Notes: generated from the letters alone by a model not told the origin. Shown: positions 22,436 through 32,860, counted from the first letter of the stretch. The stretch: 64,000 nucleotides of DNA from Astropecten irregularis (GCA_963971285.1 OZ020246.1:8291217-8355216); one strand, 5' to 3'. Translations and numbers: made by a program.

Positions 22436-25400
22436 TACGCTCAGCACTCTTCTATGGTCATAACCATTTCAGGTATAGCAGCTGTTAATAATTTTTTTAG
22501 ATTTTGTGTTGACATTTTTGGAAAATGTAACAATGTAGCCACAAAAAGATTTTCACTCTGTCTTTACAATTTCTGTACAAAAATTTGAAAAACAGAAATG
22601 TTATTACATTTTCACAGAAATGTCTGTTGACTCTAAAACTTGTTCTGTTCCAAGCCTATTTCTGTTCATGGTGCAAAATTTATTGAAAGATTTATTGACA
22701 TTTTATTAAAACACCAAAATCACCTTAATTTTCAAGCGTATCTTCTGTCTTTTTATTCCACCTTCTCATTTTATAGTTTGGAATATTGGACAAGCTTCAA
22801 TACACCAGCAGTAGACAGCCACTTTTGTAAACATTGTGGACTGCACATAGAGACTAACCAACTGTGTGTTGCTTCGTGGCATGTATTCAGCAAACCTAAT
22901 TGACTGCTACCGTTGTTGCCAAGGAGATAAACATGATGTAACATCAAGCAAAGAAGACATTCCCCTGTTTGTCAACCAGCCAGACTCACATTGGTCACTA
23001 CATGTGACATCTGCTAGAAACTTTGTGGCTCAAGGATGAGAGTTGTAAACCATCAGAGGATCAGTCATCTCTAGCATTCATCTCATCAACATCTTCAATA
23101 AACTGTGTCTCTTCAGACAACTCAATATTACACATTGTATTGCAAAAAGGTTATTATAAAGGGAAGCAATTTTTGATTCAACATTTGGTTCTTTATTCAG
23201 GGCATCTTCAGGAATGATTTCTTCCTGTGCAAAGCATCTTTGTACAAAACAAATTTACTACAAGTAAATGTGAAAGGCATGACATAGGTCAATTTATGAA
23301 AAGAAATCTTCATTTTCTAGCTGACGGCCACTTAACAAGAAGTGCTGTAGCCTAGTAGTATGTTGAGTAGTATGGCTAATGGTGCTTGCGTCCTTGGCAT
23401 GGGCAAGACGCTCTGTCACATTTTCCTCGTCACCCATGAATATGTTGCAGGTCGTGAGGGTAGAGATGGCTTTGTACTTGGTTAGTCTGTGTGCTCCTAA
23501 TTACAGCAACCTGAGTTGTATACTCCCCGGGGAGTTGATGTTTTCAAGAATGTACATGTAAATGCAGCCCGATGACCAAGTACATGTACATTAGTACAGT
23601 GTAATGTGCAGTTGTGCACATAGAGACATCATACATTTATTGTGGTATGCACTGCCGACTATGCAGTTTATTACCTATTTTCATTATTGTTATTAAAGGT
23701 ACAGTATAGTATAGTGCTGGATTTCACAAAGCACTAAGATTAATCTTAAGGCTGAGTTATCAATTTCGCCATAATGTTTTGTATTGTGACATCACACATA
23801 TTGCTTGGCAATTAAGATTGATTCACAATTAAGATCAGTAGTAGTGCTTCGTGAAATCGGCCGCAGGATTGGTAACATACCCAAACAGAAATATTCATAG
23901 ATTTATGTATAACTCCTGCTATTATAATAATTATTATATGAAGATGGTGCTGTTGATATATTTCCACCTGGAATGGTATATTTATCCAGAAATTAGTCAA
24001 ACAAAGACTGAAAACAGTTTTGATCTTGCGGTAAATCACAACCATCCTTTATGTTTTAGAAGAAAAAATGATTCAGGTTTGTGTAATTTTCTTGGGACTC
24101 CGATGTCAGATTGAGCTAAATTGTTCACAGGTTTATCAATTCATGTATTTTTTATAAGTTAAATCAAACAAAGTGTGAGTACTATTTTGTGACCTTCATC
24201 AATCATGTATTATACCTTTAATATCATCGTCATAGTACTATTACCAATACCCTGTGAAATATATTTCCCTCTGAAATGTAATCTCCAATGAAATGATCTA
24301 TTTTGATGTTACGCAAATCACAAGTACACATACACCTTGAAATTTTGTTGTATCATGCAGTAGGATTGGTTTGACAAACATGCATCGCAGCTTTCTTTAC
24401 ACCAATGTACTTTGTTGGAGTAATGAGAAAAAACTCCTTTCTTTGTTTTCATGTTGAGAAATTCCAAGGTATTGAGCCAAAGCATTATGTCATTCAAGGC
24501 AAAACAACATTGTCTGCATAGTTTTGTGTACATTTTAAACATACAAAGTACATTATATATTTTCTTGCTGGTCATGTAAGTTACCTGTTATGGCTTCTGA
24601 CTGGCAAATGAACCAATATAATTGACCATCGTGGACACCTCCAACATATAATAGTTCAGATTCATCAGTTTGTAGAGTCTAGTATATGGTATTGTTGGGT
24701 TCACAGGTTCTAATTCCCCTCCAGTCAATATGTATTTGGTCACTTTTTAATAATTTTAAATTAACTCAATCAATTTGCCTTGTACTTACAAAATTGTTGA
24801 TGATTTTGAATGACAAATCATTGTACTGTTCTCATGCATGAAAGGACTAGTCTGTGTGTGTAGTTAAACAATCAAAATAGTCCTCTTTAAGACCTACAGG
24901 TATTGATCAAAGGATGTTGACAAAATGGGAAAAGTATAATAAACCCTATTCGCAATTTATGTACAGTTTTTATTGTCGTGGCATAATTATAGCAGGGATG
25001 AGATTTCTCAGATTAAAATCTGATTGCAGACTTTGTTGTTTTGGATTTCAGATTTTTTCCCCTCTTAGGTTGTGTACAATCATGTATAGGAGATTTTCAG
25101 AGTTCAGACTTTTTATGCTCCCTGTCAGCTGTTTTCAGACATTTTTTGTCATTGGTCAATCTCATCCCTGTTACAGTATTATGTATGCAAACAAGTCAAG
25201 CTGAAACTGTGTACTTTATGTTTCATTTATTTACATTACAATTAGTCAATATTTCAGAATGAATGTGTACTTTACATTGTATTTATTTTGTTTAAAACAC
25301 TGATTACTAGTTCACCTAAAGAAAAAGAATTACATGTATGGTTGTGCACAGCTGAACAAGCTGAATCAAGTTATATGCATTTTCTACATGTTTCCACCCA

Positions 25401-26305
25401 CCATGTGAAATCATATTTGTAAATAATTATATTTTTTTGAAAGCAGAAAGTATTCATAATTATCTGCAGTAAAATGCATGTTGGTTCAGACGAAACATGA
25501 ATGAAGCAAAATGTAATGTTTACAAATGAAGCAAATAAATTGCGAATTATTTATGCTTCTAGTTCTAATTGACACATGTATTCAAGTAAAATGGCAATAT
25601 GGTTTTGGATTATTCTATATAGATAAGTTTTGAAATAAAATACATGTCATTGGCAAGTTGTGTGAGAAATCGTCATTTCTTGTTCTATTTGATTTGTCAT
25701 CTATCCTTATAAGAAATAGACTTCTCCTTTATTCATATTATAAACACCATGTCAACACCATCCCGTTTTTACTTATTTACAACAATATATGTGGGGAAAT
25801 TACTTGTCGGAAAAGGCAACCAGCTGGATGGAAAGGGTACGGTAGTATATTTCTTAATATCAAACAAAGGTATTGATTTATTCGCATGATGGACAATGTG
25901 TAGCGCAAAATATGGAATAGGCGAGTTCAATACACATTACTTTTCTATGGGACGAATAGACCCTACGTTGTGTGTGAAGTGCATTATCACTATTCATTAT
26001 CTTTTTCACATAATGAGGGCGCGCTCACTTGACACTGATATAATTTTATACACTAGGGCGCGGATTGTTTGTTTAATGCAGAGGATCACAGATTTTGCTG
26101 ATCCGGATTCTATTTTAGCATACCCTGCATAGGACGTGGAACCGCAAATTCGGGATCCTTTGCCTTAAACAAGTTTGACAAAAACCTAATAACTATATGA
26201 CGCGAGCGAGTCCCATGTCGACTTGTTGCAACGAATCTTGGAATCCCAGTTTCGTTGACGGATTAATAAATCCGTTGTGTTCAGAGATATATAGCATTTT
26301 AATGT
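22436..26305. other. Non-coding stretch with nested MITE fragments
   Basis: No supportable gene. About 23694-24040 is a TTAA-family MITE (starts TTAAAGGTACAG, later the ATTCATAGATTTATGTATAA and ATTTATCCAGAAATTAGT segments) interrupted by a second fold-back element near 23717-23865 whose arms read GATTTCACAAAGCACT and AGTGCTTCGTGAAATC. A short Cys/His-containing frame near 22780-22900 is not recognisable. Confidence 0.5.
25003..25170. mobile_element. Small MITE with CAGGGATGAGATT inverted termini
   Basis: The left end CAGGGATGAGATT is matched exactly by its reverse complement at the right end (AATCTCATCCCTG). The interior has no coding capacity. Flanking TTATAG and TTACAG look like a decayed target duplication, so the superfamily is uncertain; CAG..CTG ends would fit hAT. 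Confidence 0.6.
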
Positions 26306-26512
26306 TTGAAAATTAGTATAAAAAGTAGTAGGCCTACCGACGAACATGGGAGGAAGTATGGCATTTTCAATGGGGAAATTGAGTCAATCGGGAATCACAT
26401 GCACGTTTCACACAAGGTCAAGGGCACGTACAAAATATACTGCTTTGACAACAAGCGCCATGGCATGGCCTATGAGTATAGTGACTCTAGGCCTAACGTC
26501 CCATATATATAA
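26306..26512 (+). pseudogene. Possible GOLD/p24 (TMED-like) exon remnant
   Basis: The 68-codon frame contains a stretch resembling the end of a p24/TMED GOLD domain: a beta-rich segment followed by VKGTYKIYCFDNKRHG, close to the family's GTYKFCFDN core. There is no signal peptide, coiled coil or membrane segment around it, and it stops soon after. It ends just before the diverged satellite copy. I read it as an isolated exon fragment or exon relic; chance resemblance is possible. Confidence 0.3.
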
Positions 26513-26544
26513 TAAAAAAACAACGTCCCGTATGTACACGATTC

Positions 26545-27361
26545 ATGAAAAAACGGGCTAAGTAGATTGCTGCGCGTGCGTGGTTGTCTTCTCAAAAACA
26601 GCATTTACGCTGGCAACTATGATAAGAAAATGAAGGAGAATACGGCATATATAATTAAGGCAGGCAAACAACCGTGCGCGCTCCTTGCATGAATAAAAAT
26701 CTTATGTTTTATTTTATGACCAATATTTTCACGTACAGGGCTCTGTACAAGTCAATGGGCTAGCGTGAGAAAGATTTTAAAAATCATTAAAAATCACGTG
26801 ATGACGTCGTCGTGACGTTACTTCATAATTACAATCTCCGACCTCTATTTCACCACCCTACCAAATTTCAAGGCGACCGGCCAGTCCTTCTATGTATTAT
26901 AAAAATTGCATTTTTTTGACGTCATGATGACGTCACATTATTTTCATCTGCTCAGTGTTCATCTATGTTGTATGCTTAAGAAGTATCAAAAAGAAATTCA
27001 AAGATATCTTGTTTCGTTTACTAGATATCGTTAAAAGAACTTCAACCAACAGTTTCAATAAATCATAAAAAATCAGAGGATGACGTCATGATGACGTCAT
27101 TGCATTTTTTGGATATAACACTTCCAAACTTATTTACATACCAAGTTTCAACTCAGTCAGACTAAAGGTTCATTCATAATTGATGTCTGAAGTTTGCTCC
27201 TTTAAGACACTGTCACGTGACACCTGATGACGTCATCATGGCGAAAAGTTTCGGGAGACAACTACCCTATATGGACTTCCTTTAGACCAAGTTTGGTTAA
27301 GATTGGCTTTTTAAAAGGGACCAAAGTGGCGTGTAGAATGCCCCTGTGTAAAGTCTATGGG
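26545..27361 (+). repeat. Diverged single relative of the 1358 bp satellite unit
   Basis: It begins with AGTAGATTGCTGCGCGTGCG and ends with the block AACTACCCTATATGGACTTC through AAGTCTATGG, in the same order and orientation as about 618-1270 of satellite unit 1. It carries about 170 bp of additional internal sequence containing TGACGTCA dyads (around 26918, 27078 and 27226). This looks like a dispersed repeat family from which the array at the left edge was amplified. Confidence 0.8.
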
Positions 27362-27409
27362 AAATCAAAATGGAAGAAGAAAAGAAAAAAAAAACAGAAC
27401 AAAAATAAA

Positions 27410-27686
27410 GGGTTTTCGCTGACGCGGAAAACCCAAAAAAAAAAATCAGAACAAAAACAAAGGCTTTTCCGCTATCACGGAAAAGCCAAAAAAATCAGAA
27501 CAAAAACAATACCTTTTCCGATTAAAATCGGAAAAGCCAAAAAAATCAGAACAAAAACAATACCTTTTCCATTGAACATGGAAAAGCCAAAAAAAAAAAA
27601 AAAATAAGAAAAACAAAAGCTGTTCCGCTGCATGCGAAACAGCTAATAACAAAAACAAAAGCTGTTCCGCCGCATGCGAAACAGCT
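27410..27686. repeat. Array of six short hairpins with A-rich spacers
   Basis: Six small inverted repeats lie at 27410-27434, 27462-27487, 27511-27538, 27562-27588, 27618-27644 and 27660-27686. They are separated by A-rich spacers, the first four containing ATCAGAACAAAAACAA or a close variant. Stem sequences change between hairpins (for example GGCTTTTCCG/CGGAAAAGCC, CTTTTCCAT/ATGGAAAAG and an AGCTGTT..AACAGCT pair), mostly with matching changes in both arms. It directly follows the satellite relative. Confidence 0.8.
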
Positions 27687-27689
27687 AAA

Positions 27690-27795
27690 AATGAACCAAA
27701 ACCTACCAAAGGTGTCTAACGTTAGATTCCCTCCGTTTGCCGTCAGTCGGCCATTTTGAATAGTGCGCAGTGCCATCTCGACCAAATTACGTCTC
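27690..27795 (-). repeat. Exon-like inverted repeat, left copy
   Basis: About 105 bp nearly identical, in reverse orientation, to about 32755-32860. On the minus strand it reads ATGGCACTGCGC..., and the segment corresponding to a splice donor is GGTAGGTTT, weaker than the GGTAAGTTT in the right copy. A 7-8 bp duplication (CTAACGTTAGA region) distinguishes this copy. It contains an AAAATGGCCGAC motif reminiscent of YY1 sites. It may be a duplicated promoter plus first exon. Confidence 0.75.
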
Positions 27796-28002
27796 CATAT
27801 ATATACTGGATATGACACCGTGTCCAATGAGCGTCTGCGTGTGCGTTTTGTCAGACGGGTAGGAAACGAACGTGTGGTTTTTCTGTGCGCACACATTTGA
27901 ATGGACGTTTCAAAGAAATGGAGATCATTTTCTTCTTCAAATGGTCTGCTTTTGCCAAAAAATGTCATTATGTGAATGAATTTGGTAATTTCTTAAACAA
28001 TA

Positions 28003-28609
28003 ATGGTCAAGGTGTGCGCAGCCATAAATTGCCTGGAGAGGGATGAAAAACTGAGACGTGAGAAAGGAATAACTTTTCACAGGTAAGTTGTTGGCTTTAA
28101 CGTACTGCATAGGCCTATACTGTGTACTGCTACAGTGCTACTCGCACTAATGACGTCACAAAATCCCCGGCTGTCAGACGAACATTGTCTCACACGCGTA
28201 TTGTACATGGACGCGCACACCCACGCACGTGCATGGTTGCAATGTTTTTCTGAGATCCGGTGCTATTTTTAGCGTAAGTGCGGAGCGCTAATGACGTCTT
28301 ATACGTAGTGTCTTATGTTTTTTTATCGGTGTTGTTCAAACTTGTTCCTGTGCGTAGTGGTCATCTCTCTAAATACTGATACTGACTGGGTCTTCCTCCC
28401 GTGTTTTTTTCTCCAGGTTTCTCGAAGAAAAGTCTATACGAAAGAAAATGACTCGGGCTTGTCCGACGCGTCAACCCTAAACTAAAAAGCTACGGACAAC
28501 GATCGAAGTGCAACTAATTGTGTGCTCCAATCATCTTGAGCCAGAGTCTTTCCACGACGGAGGAAAATAGGGGAATTGAAGCGTGGAGCAGAACCAACGT
28601 TATTCCCAA
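28003..28609 (+). pseudogene. Broken THAP-domain gene, two exons
   Basis: Exon 1 (28003-28082) starts at an ATG and encodes CAAINC, the first C-x4-C of a THAP zinc finger, ending in GITFHR at a GTAAGT donor; an intron directly after FHR is common in THAP genes. Exon 2 begins at 28417 after CTCCAG and continues FLEEKSIRKKM.., then VCSNHLEP (second Cys and His) and, in another frame, LKRGAEPTLFP, matching the family's AVPTIF box. It carries an in-frame TAA at 28478, a TAG at 28568, a frameshift between CSNH and the AVPTIF box, and Met for the conserved Trp after RKK. It could be a host THAP relic or a P-element-like transposase remnant; sequencing error could explain the frameshift but hardly all the lesions. 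Confidence 0.72.
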
Positions 28610-28612
28610 TTG

Positions 28613-29524
28613 CAAAACATGATCAATAAGAATAAAGACCAGTTTTGTTCTATCAAACTTTTTCCCTCCTTAAAAGAATATGAATGCTTAATTCTACTGA
28701 CGAAAACCCACCACATTAAAATAGTGGAAGAAAGAATGGCAGATCCGGTTTCATCAACAGTTACTAGGCCCTAAGCACATGTACAATATACGTGCTACTT
28801 ATAGGCCTATAGCTCCTTCTATCATCATTAATCCAAAGTTGACTCCAAACCTAACTTTTCACCACAGTAAAACGTTTACAGGTTTCAGTCATAAATTTCG
28901 TTCCTTCACGTCATTACTTCCTGTTTTTCCTACACGTTCTTATTGACGTGTTTTACCTTTTTTTTTATCTTCAAACAATTTTGCTTTGTTTTTTCTCAGT
29001 TTGCAATAAATGTACCAGCGTAATTGTATGAATGCAAATATGTTTCTCTGAGACAATGTTTTTTCATTAAAAGTTGGTCATTAATGTTAGGATAAAGAGA
29101 ACCAGAATGTAGACATAGCGGATTCAGTTTTCCTTGACTTACCCACACTGTGCATTATGTACACACGTACACATGTGCATAATAAGGGTAGAACGGCCAC
29201 ACTGACTTATCTGTCAGCAATCACAGTGACCACAAGGTCACAAGTGGTCAGTTTGGCTACTGGTGGTCCAGTCAAATTACGGTTCCTATAAAGAGGGTCT
29301 GCTATAGACCTGGTCCATGGAAGTACCGTGCACCATAAATAGAAGCTGGACCACGAAATAATGATCATCAACAGTGATGCAATGCCAGTAAAATTTATCA
29401 ATGCCTTCGAAGTGTCAAAATAAATACCGGCAATTTCTGTACACAACGGCTGTCCGAGAACAATGCAACAACTTTTTTCATAGATATAAAAGCTAATTTC
29501 TGTTCTTATGAATGGTAAGTTATT
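28613..29524. other. Non-coding stretch between THAP relic and LINE
   Basis: AT-rich sequence. I see no gene, structured repeat or clear regulatory site in it. Confidence 0.4.
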
Positions 29525-29536
29525 AGCATTGTCATT

Positions 29537-31495
29537 CACTCACTCATCCCATGACCGGGGTGGTCGTCGGGGGGGGGGGGGGGCATGAGGGATGCTGCAA
29601 CAGTTATTCCTTGCCATATGTCTCTGTTGGCGGCTGACCGAAGGAGATCCGGCGTGGAGAGGGACGTCTAGTCTTTGATGTTGTCAGACCAGGTCTTGCG
29701 TTGGCGTCCTCTTCTGCGTCTGCCTTCCAGGGTGCCTTGGAGGATGGTCTTGGCCAGGCAGTTGTGACGGGTGACATGTCCATACCACGCCAGCTTCCTC
29801 CTCTTCACTGTTGCAAGCAGAGGCTCCTGGGGGCCTACCATGGAGTTGATTGTACTTCGCACGTGTTGATTTGTTTTATGTTCTGTGTATGAGATGCGCA
29901 GAAGTCTTCGTAGGCATCTGAACTCGAACGCCTGGATGCGTCTCTCAGTCTCGGCATGAAGTGTCCAGGTCTCGCATCCATAGAGAAGTGAGGAGACAAC
30001 CAGGGATCTATAGAGCTTGTATTTGGAAGCAAAGCTCATGTTGCTCTTCCACACACGGGAAAGCCTGGCCATTGCTGCTGATGCTGTGGCGATCCTAACA
30101 AGGATTTCGGCAGAGGAAGTGCCATCGTTGGTAATTAAGGCACCCAGATATTTAAACCTGTGTACTTCCTCCAGCTGTTTCCCGTTCATAGTGATGCCGA
30201 CATCGATGTTAGTAGCGCTGTTTGACATGACTTTGGACTTCTCTGTGCTGATCTCCATGCCGTAGGCTCCTGCTCGGTCGACCAATCTGTTAGTTAGCGA
30301 CTGTAGTTCGTCTTTACTGCCAGCCATTAAATCAATGTCGTCGGCAAACCTAAGATTGGAAAGAGGTCTGCCACCAATTGAGATGGAACTGTGGTGGTCT
30401 TGGAGAGTTTCAATCATGATTCTCTCTAGGAACAGATTGAAAAGTGTTGGGGAGAGAAGGCAGCCTTGTCTCACGCCGACAGTCGTACGGAAAGGAGTGC
30501 CGATGATATTGTTGAGGAGTACTGCACTACTTGTATCCCCGTACAGTGCCTGGATGACCTGTACCAGGTTCTCATCGATCCCAAAGCCTCTTAGCACGGT
30601 CCATAAACCGTCGTGCCACACCCGGTCGAATGCCTTCTTGAAGTCGATGAAGTTGTGGTAAAGGTGCCTCTGGTGCTGTAGGTGTTTTTCTATAATGATA
30701 CGGCAGTTGAAAATCTGCTCTGTGGTGCTCCTACCTGGTCTGAAGCCCGCCTGTTCTTCGGCTAGAAGTTCTTCTGCCTTGGACTTCAGCCTGTTGAGGA
30801 TCACTTTGAGCATGACCTTGCTGGGATGGCTAATCAGGCTGATGGTCCTGTAGTTCTGACACTGGCGAATTTTCCCTTTCTTGGGCAGGGGGATGACTAG
30901 CGATTTGGTCCACTCCGCGGGCCACTTCGATTGGTCCCAGATTTTCTGGCAGAGTGCTGTGAGGGCTGTCACTACCCCCTCGCCACCATGCTTCAGTAGC
31001 TCGGCGGGGATGTTGTCTACACCTGGGGATTTTCCTGATTTCATAGACCGTATTGCTTCCTCGACCTCTTCTTTGAGAACAGGTGGACTGTCGTCTTGGT
31101 CGGGGGTGGAGGGGGTCGGCGTGTCCTGCAGGATGGTGTGGTCAGGATGCAGTTCATAGTTGTACAGGCTATCACAGTACTCCGTCCACCTTGCCGTCCT
31201 TGCGAGGACCTCCTGGCCGTCTGTCAGGAGCTGGCCGTCTTTGCTCTCAATTGCATTTGTTCTTGACTGGTGAGTTCTGGTCAAGGCTTTGAGTGTGTCG
31301 TATGCTCGTTTGCTGCTTCCAAAGCGCATGTATCTGTCGATGTTGTTACATTGGTCATCTATCCAGTCTTCTCTGGCCTGCTTCATTTTCTTCCTTACTT
31401 CTCTGTTCTTCATTTGATGTTTCTTTCGAGCCTCCTCGTTCATATGCCGCTCTGCCTTCAGGGCTCTTCTTTCGTCACAGAGCGCAAGAACCAAG
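29537..31495 (-). mobile_element. 5'-truncated RTE-like LINE insertion
   Basis: The insertion is bounded by an exact 12 bp direct repeat AGCATTGTCATT at 29525-29536 and 31496-31507, a typical target-site duplication from target-primed reverse transcription. The minus-strand 3' end has a short TGAGTGAGTGAATGA-like tail, as in RTE-type elements. The endonuclease half expected upstream is absent, so the copy is 5'-truncated. Confidence 0.85.
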
Positions 31496-31506
31496 AGCAT
31501 TGTCAT
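29668..31506 (-). CDS. LINE reverse transcriptase, 5'-truncated and prematurely stopped
   Basis: The 612-codon frame encodes a non-LTR reverse transcriptase: SGKSPGVDNIPAELLK, AGFRPGRSTTEQIF, FIDFKKAFDRVW, GVRQGCLLSPTLFN and catalytic FADD (about 387-390), then a thumb/C-terminal part with LLYGCETWTL and RRRRGRQRKTWSDNIKD. In related proteins the terminus continues DWTSLSTPDLL; here that W codon reads TAG at 29668-29670, and TSLSTPDLLRSAANRDIWQG follows it in frame. A 15-base G run at 29569-29583 disturbs the frame further down. The first codons (Met-Thr-Met) lie in the host target-site duplication, so this start is accidental and the true ORF, including the endonuclease, was lost by truncation. 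I place it in the RTE-like group from memory of its motifs. Confidence 0.85.
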   Translation of the reverse strand: MTMLLVLALCDERRALKAERHMNEEARKKHQMKNREVRKKMKQAREDWIDDQCNNIDRYMRFGSSKRAYDTLKALTRTHQSRTNAIESKDGQLLTDGQEVLARTARWTEYCDSLYNYELHPDHTILQDTPTPSTPDQDDSPPVLKEEVEEAIRSMKSGKSPGVDNIPAELLKHGGEGVVTALTALCQKIWDQSKWPAEWTKSLVIPLPKKGKIRQCQNYRTISLISHPSKVMLKVILNRLKSKAEELLAEEQAGFRPGRSTTEQIFNCRIIIEKHLQHQRHLYHNFIDFKKAFDRVWHDGLWTVLRGFGIDENLVQVIQALYGDTSSAVLLNNIIGTPFRTTVGVRQGCLLSPTLFNLFLERIMIETLQDHHSSISIGGRPLSNLRFADDIDLMAGSKDELQSLTNRLVDRAGAYGMEISTEKSKVMSNSATNIDVGITMNGKQLEEVHRFKYLGALITNDGTSSAEILVRIATASAAMARLSRVWKSNMSFASKYKLYRSLVVSSLLYGCETWTLHAETERRIQAFEFRCLRRLLRISYTEHKTNQHVRSTINSMVGPQEPLLATVKRRKLAWYGHVTRHNCLAKTILQGTLEGRRRRGRQRKTWSDNIKD

Positions 31507-31507
31507 T

Positions 31508-32548
31508 AACCAAGTAATAATGTTGCATGATTTTCAGTAAGCTGAATTTTATTTTCATCCCTGACATTCTGAGAAGAGATGGCGCGATTGTGTCGAACCG
31601 ATTTGTGATGTCTTGTCATTTGGGGGATATTTTCGGCGCAAGTATACCGTAAAATTTTAAGTACGATTTTTCCGTGTACTACTACTAGAGATGTCGAATT
31701 AACTCTGCAAGGGATTTTTGGGGGGCTAGTCTGTTCCTTCCTCTATGGACCAACCTCCTCCCCCACCCCCCAAGAAAAAAATAAAGAAGCCAGTTCAGTG
31801 CTCAAACAGGAGTCTACCTACTACTCCACTATACTGACACTAGAATATAATAACAGTGCAACCCTTGTGACCTATCATGCATAATGCATGAGCAACCAGT
31901 GGGAGACTTTTGGAGAGGGCTTTCGATAGAGGGCAGCAAACTACCAGGCTCCTTAAAACTTTTTTACACGCTGTAAGTACGGCGGTTGTCCAAAAACTCA
32001 CCGGAAAACGCAGGAAAATACTGTGAACATTAAATTCAGGCCATTTACAATTAATTTGTATATTCACAACAGCCGCCCACCACGATTTCAATGCCCGAAA
32101 ACACAAAGTTAGGTGAAATTCTGATGTTTGGCGAGGAATAATGTGATAGGCTTTGCTTGCAAAGTAACAACTCTGTGCACAAAACTGAATGCTCAAGTGT
32201 TTGCCGTGGGCCACCGTGATCATTTGTAATTCGCCCTTTTAGTGGCCAATCTCCACAAATTCTGCATTTGTTTGTTCTTGGGGAACTCATGTCCTCCCAT
32301 GTCACCACAACCGGACACTGCACAGTATTTACCAGGCATTTTCATTGCGATTATTTACGCCTGTTGTGTTAACGATGAACATTCGTGCACAAAAGCAATG
32401 ACAACAAAATCAATACACTTTTCCCGAGCCTGGTGAAGCGCGCCCTCTTGTGATTAACAATGGTTAGTCAAAAGTCTCCCATTGGAATGCTTTATTGGGG
32501 TCCCGTCTTCATCGTGTGGTATGAAACATAAAATCGCTCTCGGCCTAT
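31508..32548. other. Non-coding stretch downstream of LINE
   Basis: No supportable gene. It holds short C-rich tracts near 31760 and otherwise unremarkable sequence. Confidence 0.4.
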
Positions 32549-32685
32549 CTCACCGGTCGACCTGTCTCAACGGTCGACCTGTCTCACCGGTCGACCTGTC
32601 TCAACGGTCGACCTGTCTCAACGGTCGACCTGTCTCACCGGTCGACCTGTCTCAAGTCGAGTTGTCCCACCGGTCGACTTGTCTG
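32549..32685. repeat. 17 bp tandem array (CTCACCGGTCGACCTGT)
   Basis: About eight copies of a 17 bp unit alternate between CACCGGTCGACCTGTCT and CAACGGTCGACCTGTCT, the last ones degraded. GTCGAC occurs in nearly every unit, itself a 6 bp palindrome. A frame runs through it but follows the repeat. Confidence 0.9.
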
Positions 32686-32754
32686 ACCCCCATTCTGGGA
32701 ACACCCATGGGGCTGTGAGTTTGAGTTTGAAAGGTGGAACAGCCAAAACGGCAT

Positions 32755-32860
32755 TTCCCATAACGTAATTTGGTCGAGATGGCACTGCGCACTATTCAAA
32801 ATGGCCGACTGACGGCAAACGGAGGGAATCTAGACACCTTCGGTAAGTTTTGGGTCATTT
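32755..32860 (+). repeat. Exon-like inverted repeat, right copy
   Basis: Inverted partner of 27690-27795. It contains an ATG at 32779 followed by a short frame and a good donor (TTCG followed by GTAAGT, exon end 32842). It lies about 400 bp upstream of gene A, whose leader has a CCAACTGCAG acceptor at 33175-33176, so this could be gene A's first, non-coding exon. The reading frame would close soon after splicing, consistent with a leader rather than protein. Confidence 0.65.

Noticed and set aside
21069-22588. Series of overlapping plus-strand frames rich in His/Cys/Gln
   Set aside because: All are readings of the 76-79 bp minisatellite in different phases.
22640-22903. Frame with a Cys/His-containing C-terminus
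   Set aside because: No recognisable domain, no flanking splice sites, and AT-rich codon use typical of the surrounding non-coding DNA.
27410-27686. CRISPR array
   Set aside because: The pattern of short palindromes and spacers is superficially similar, but the palindromes vary and the spacers are conserved, units are irregular, and the genome is animal.
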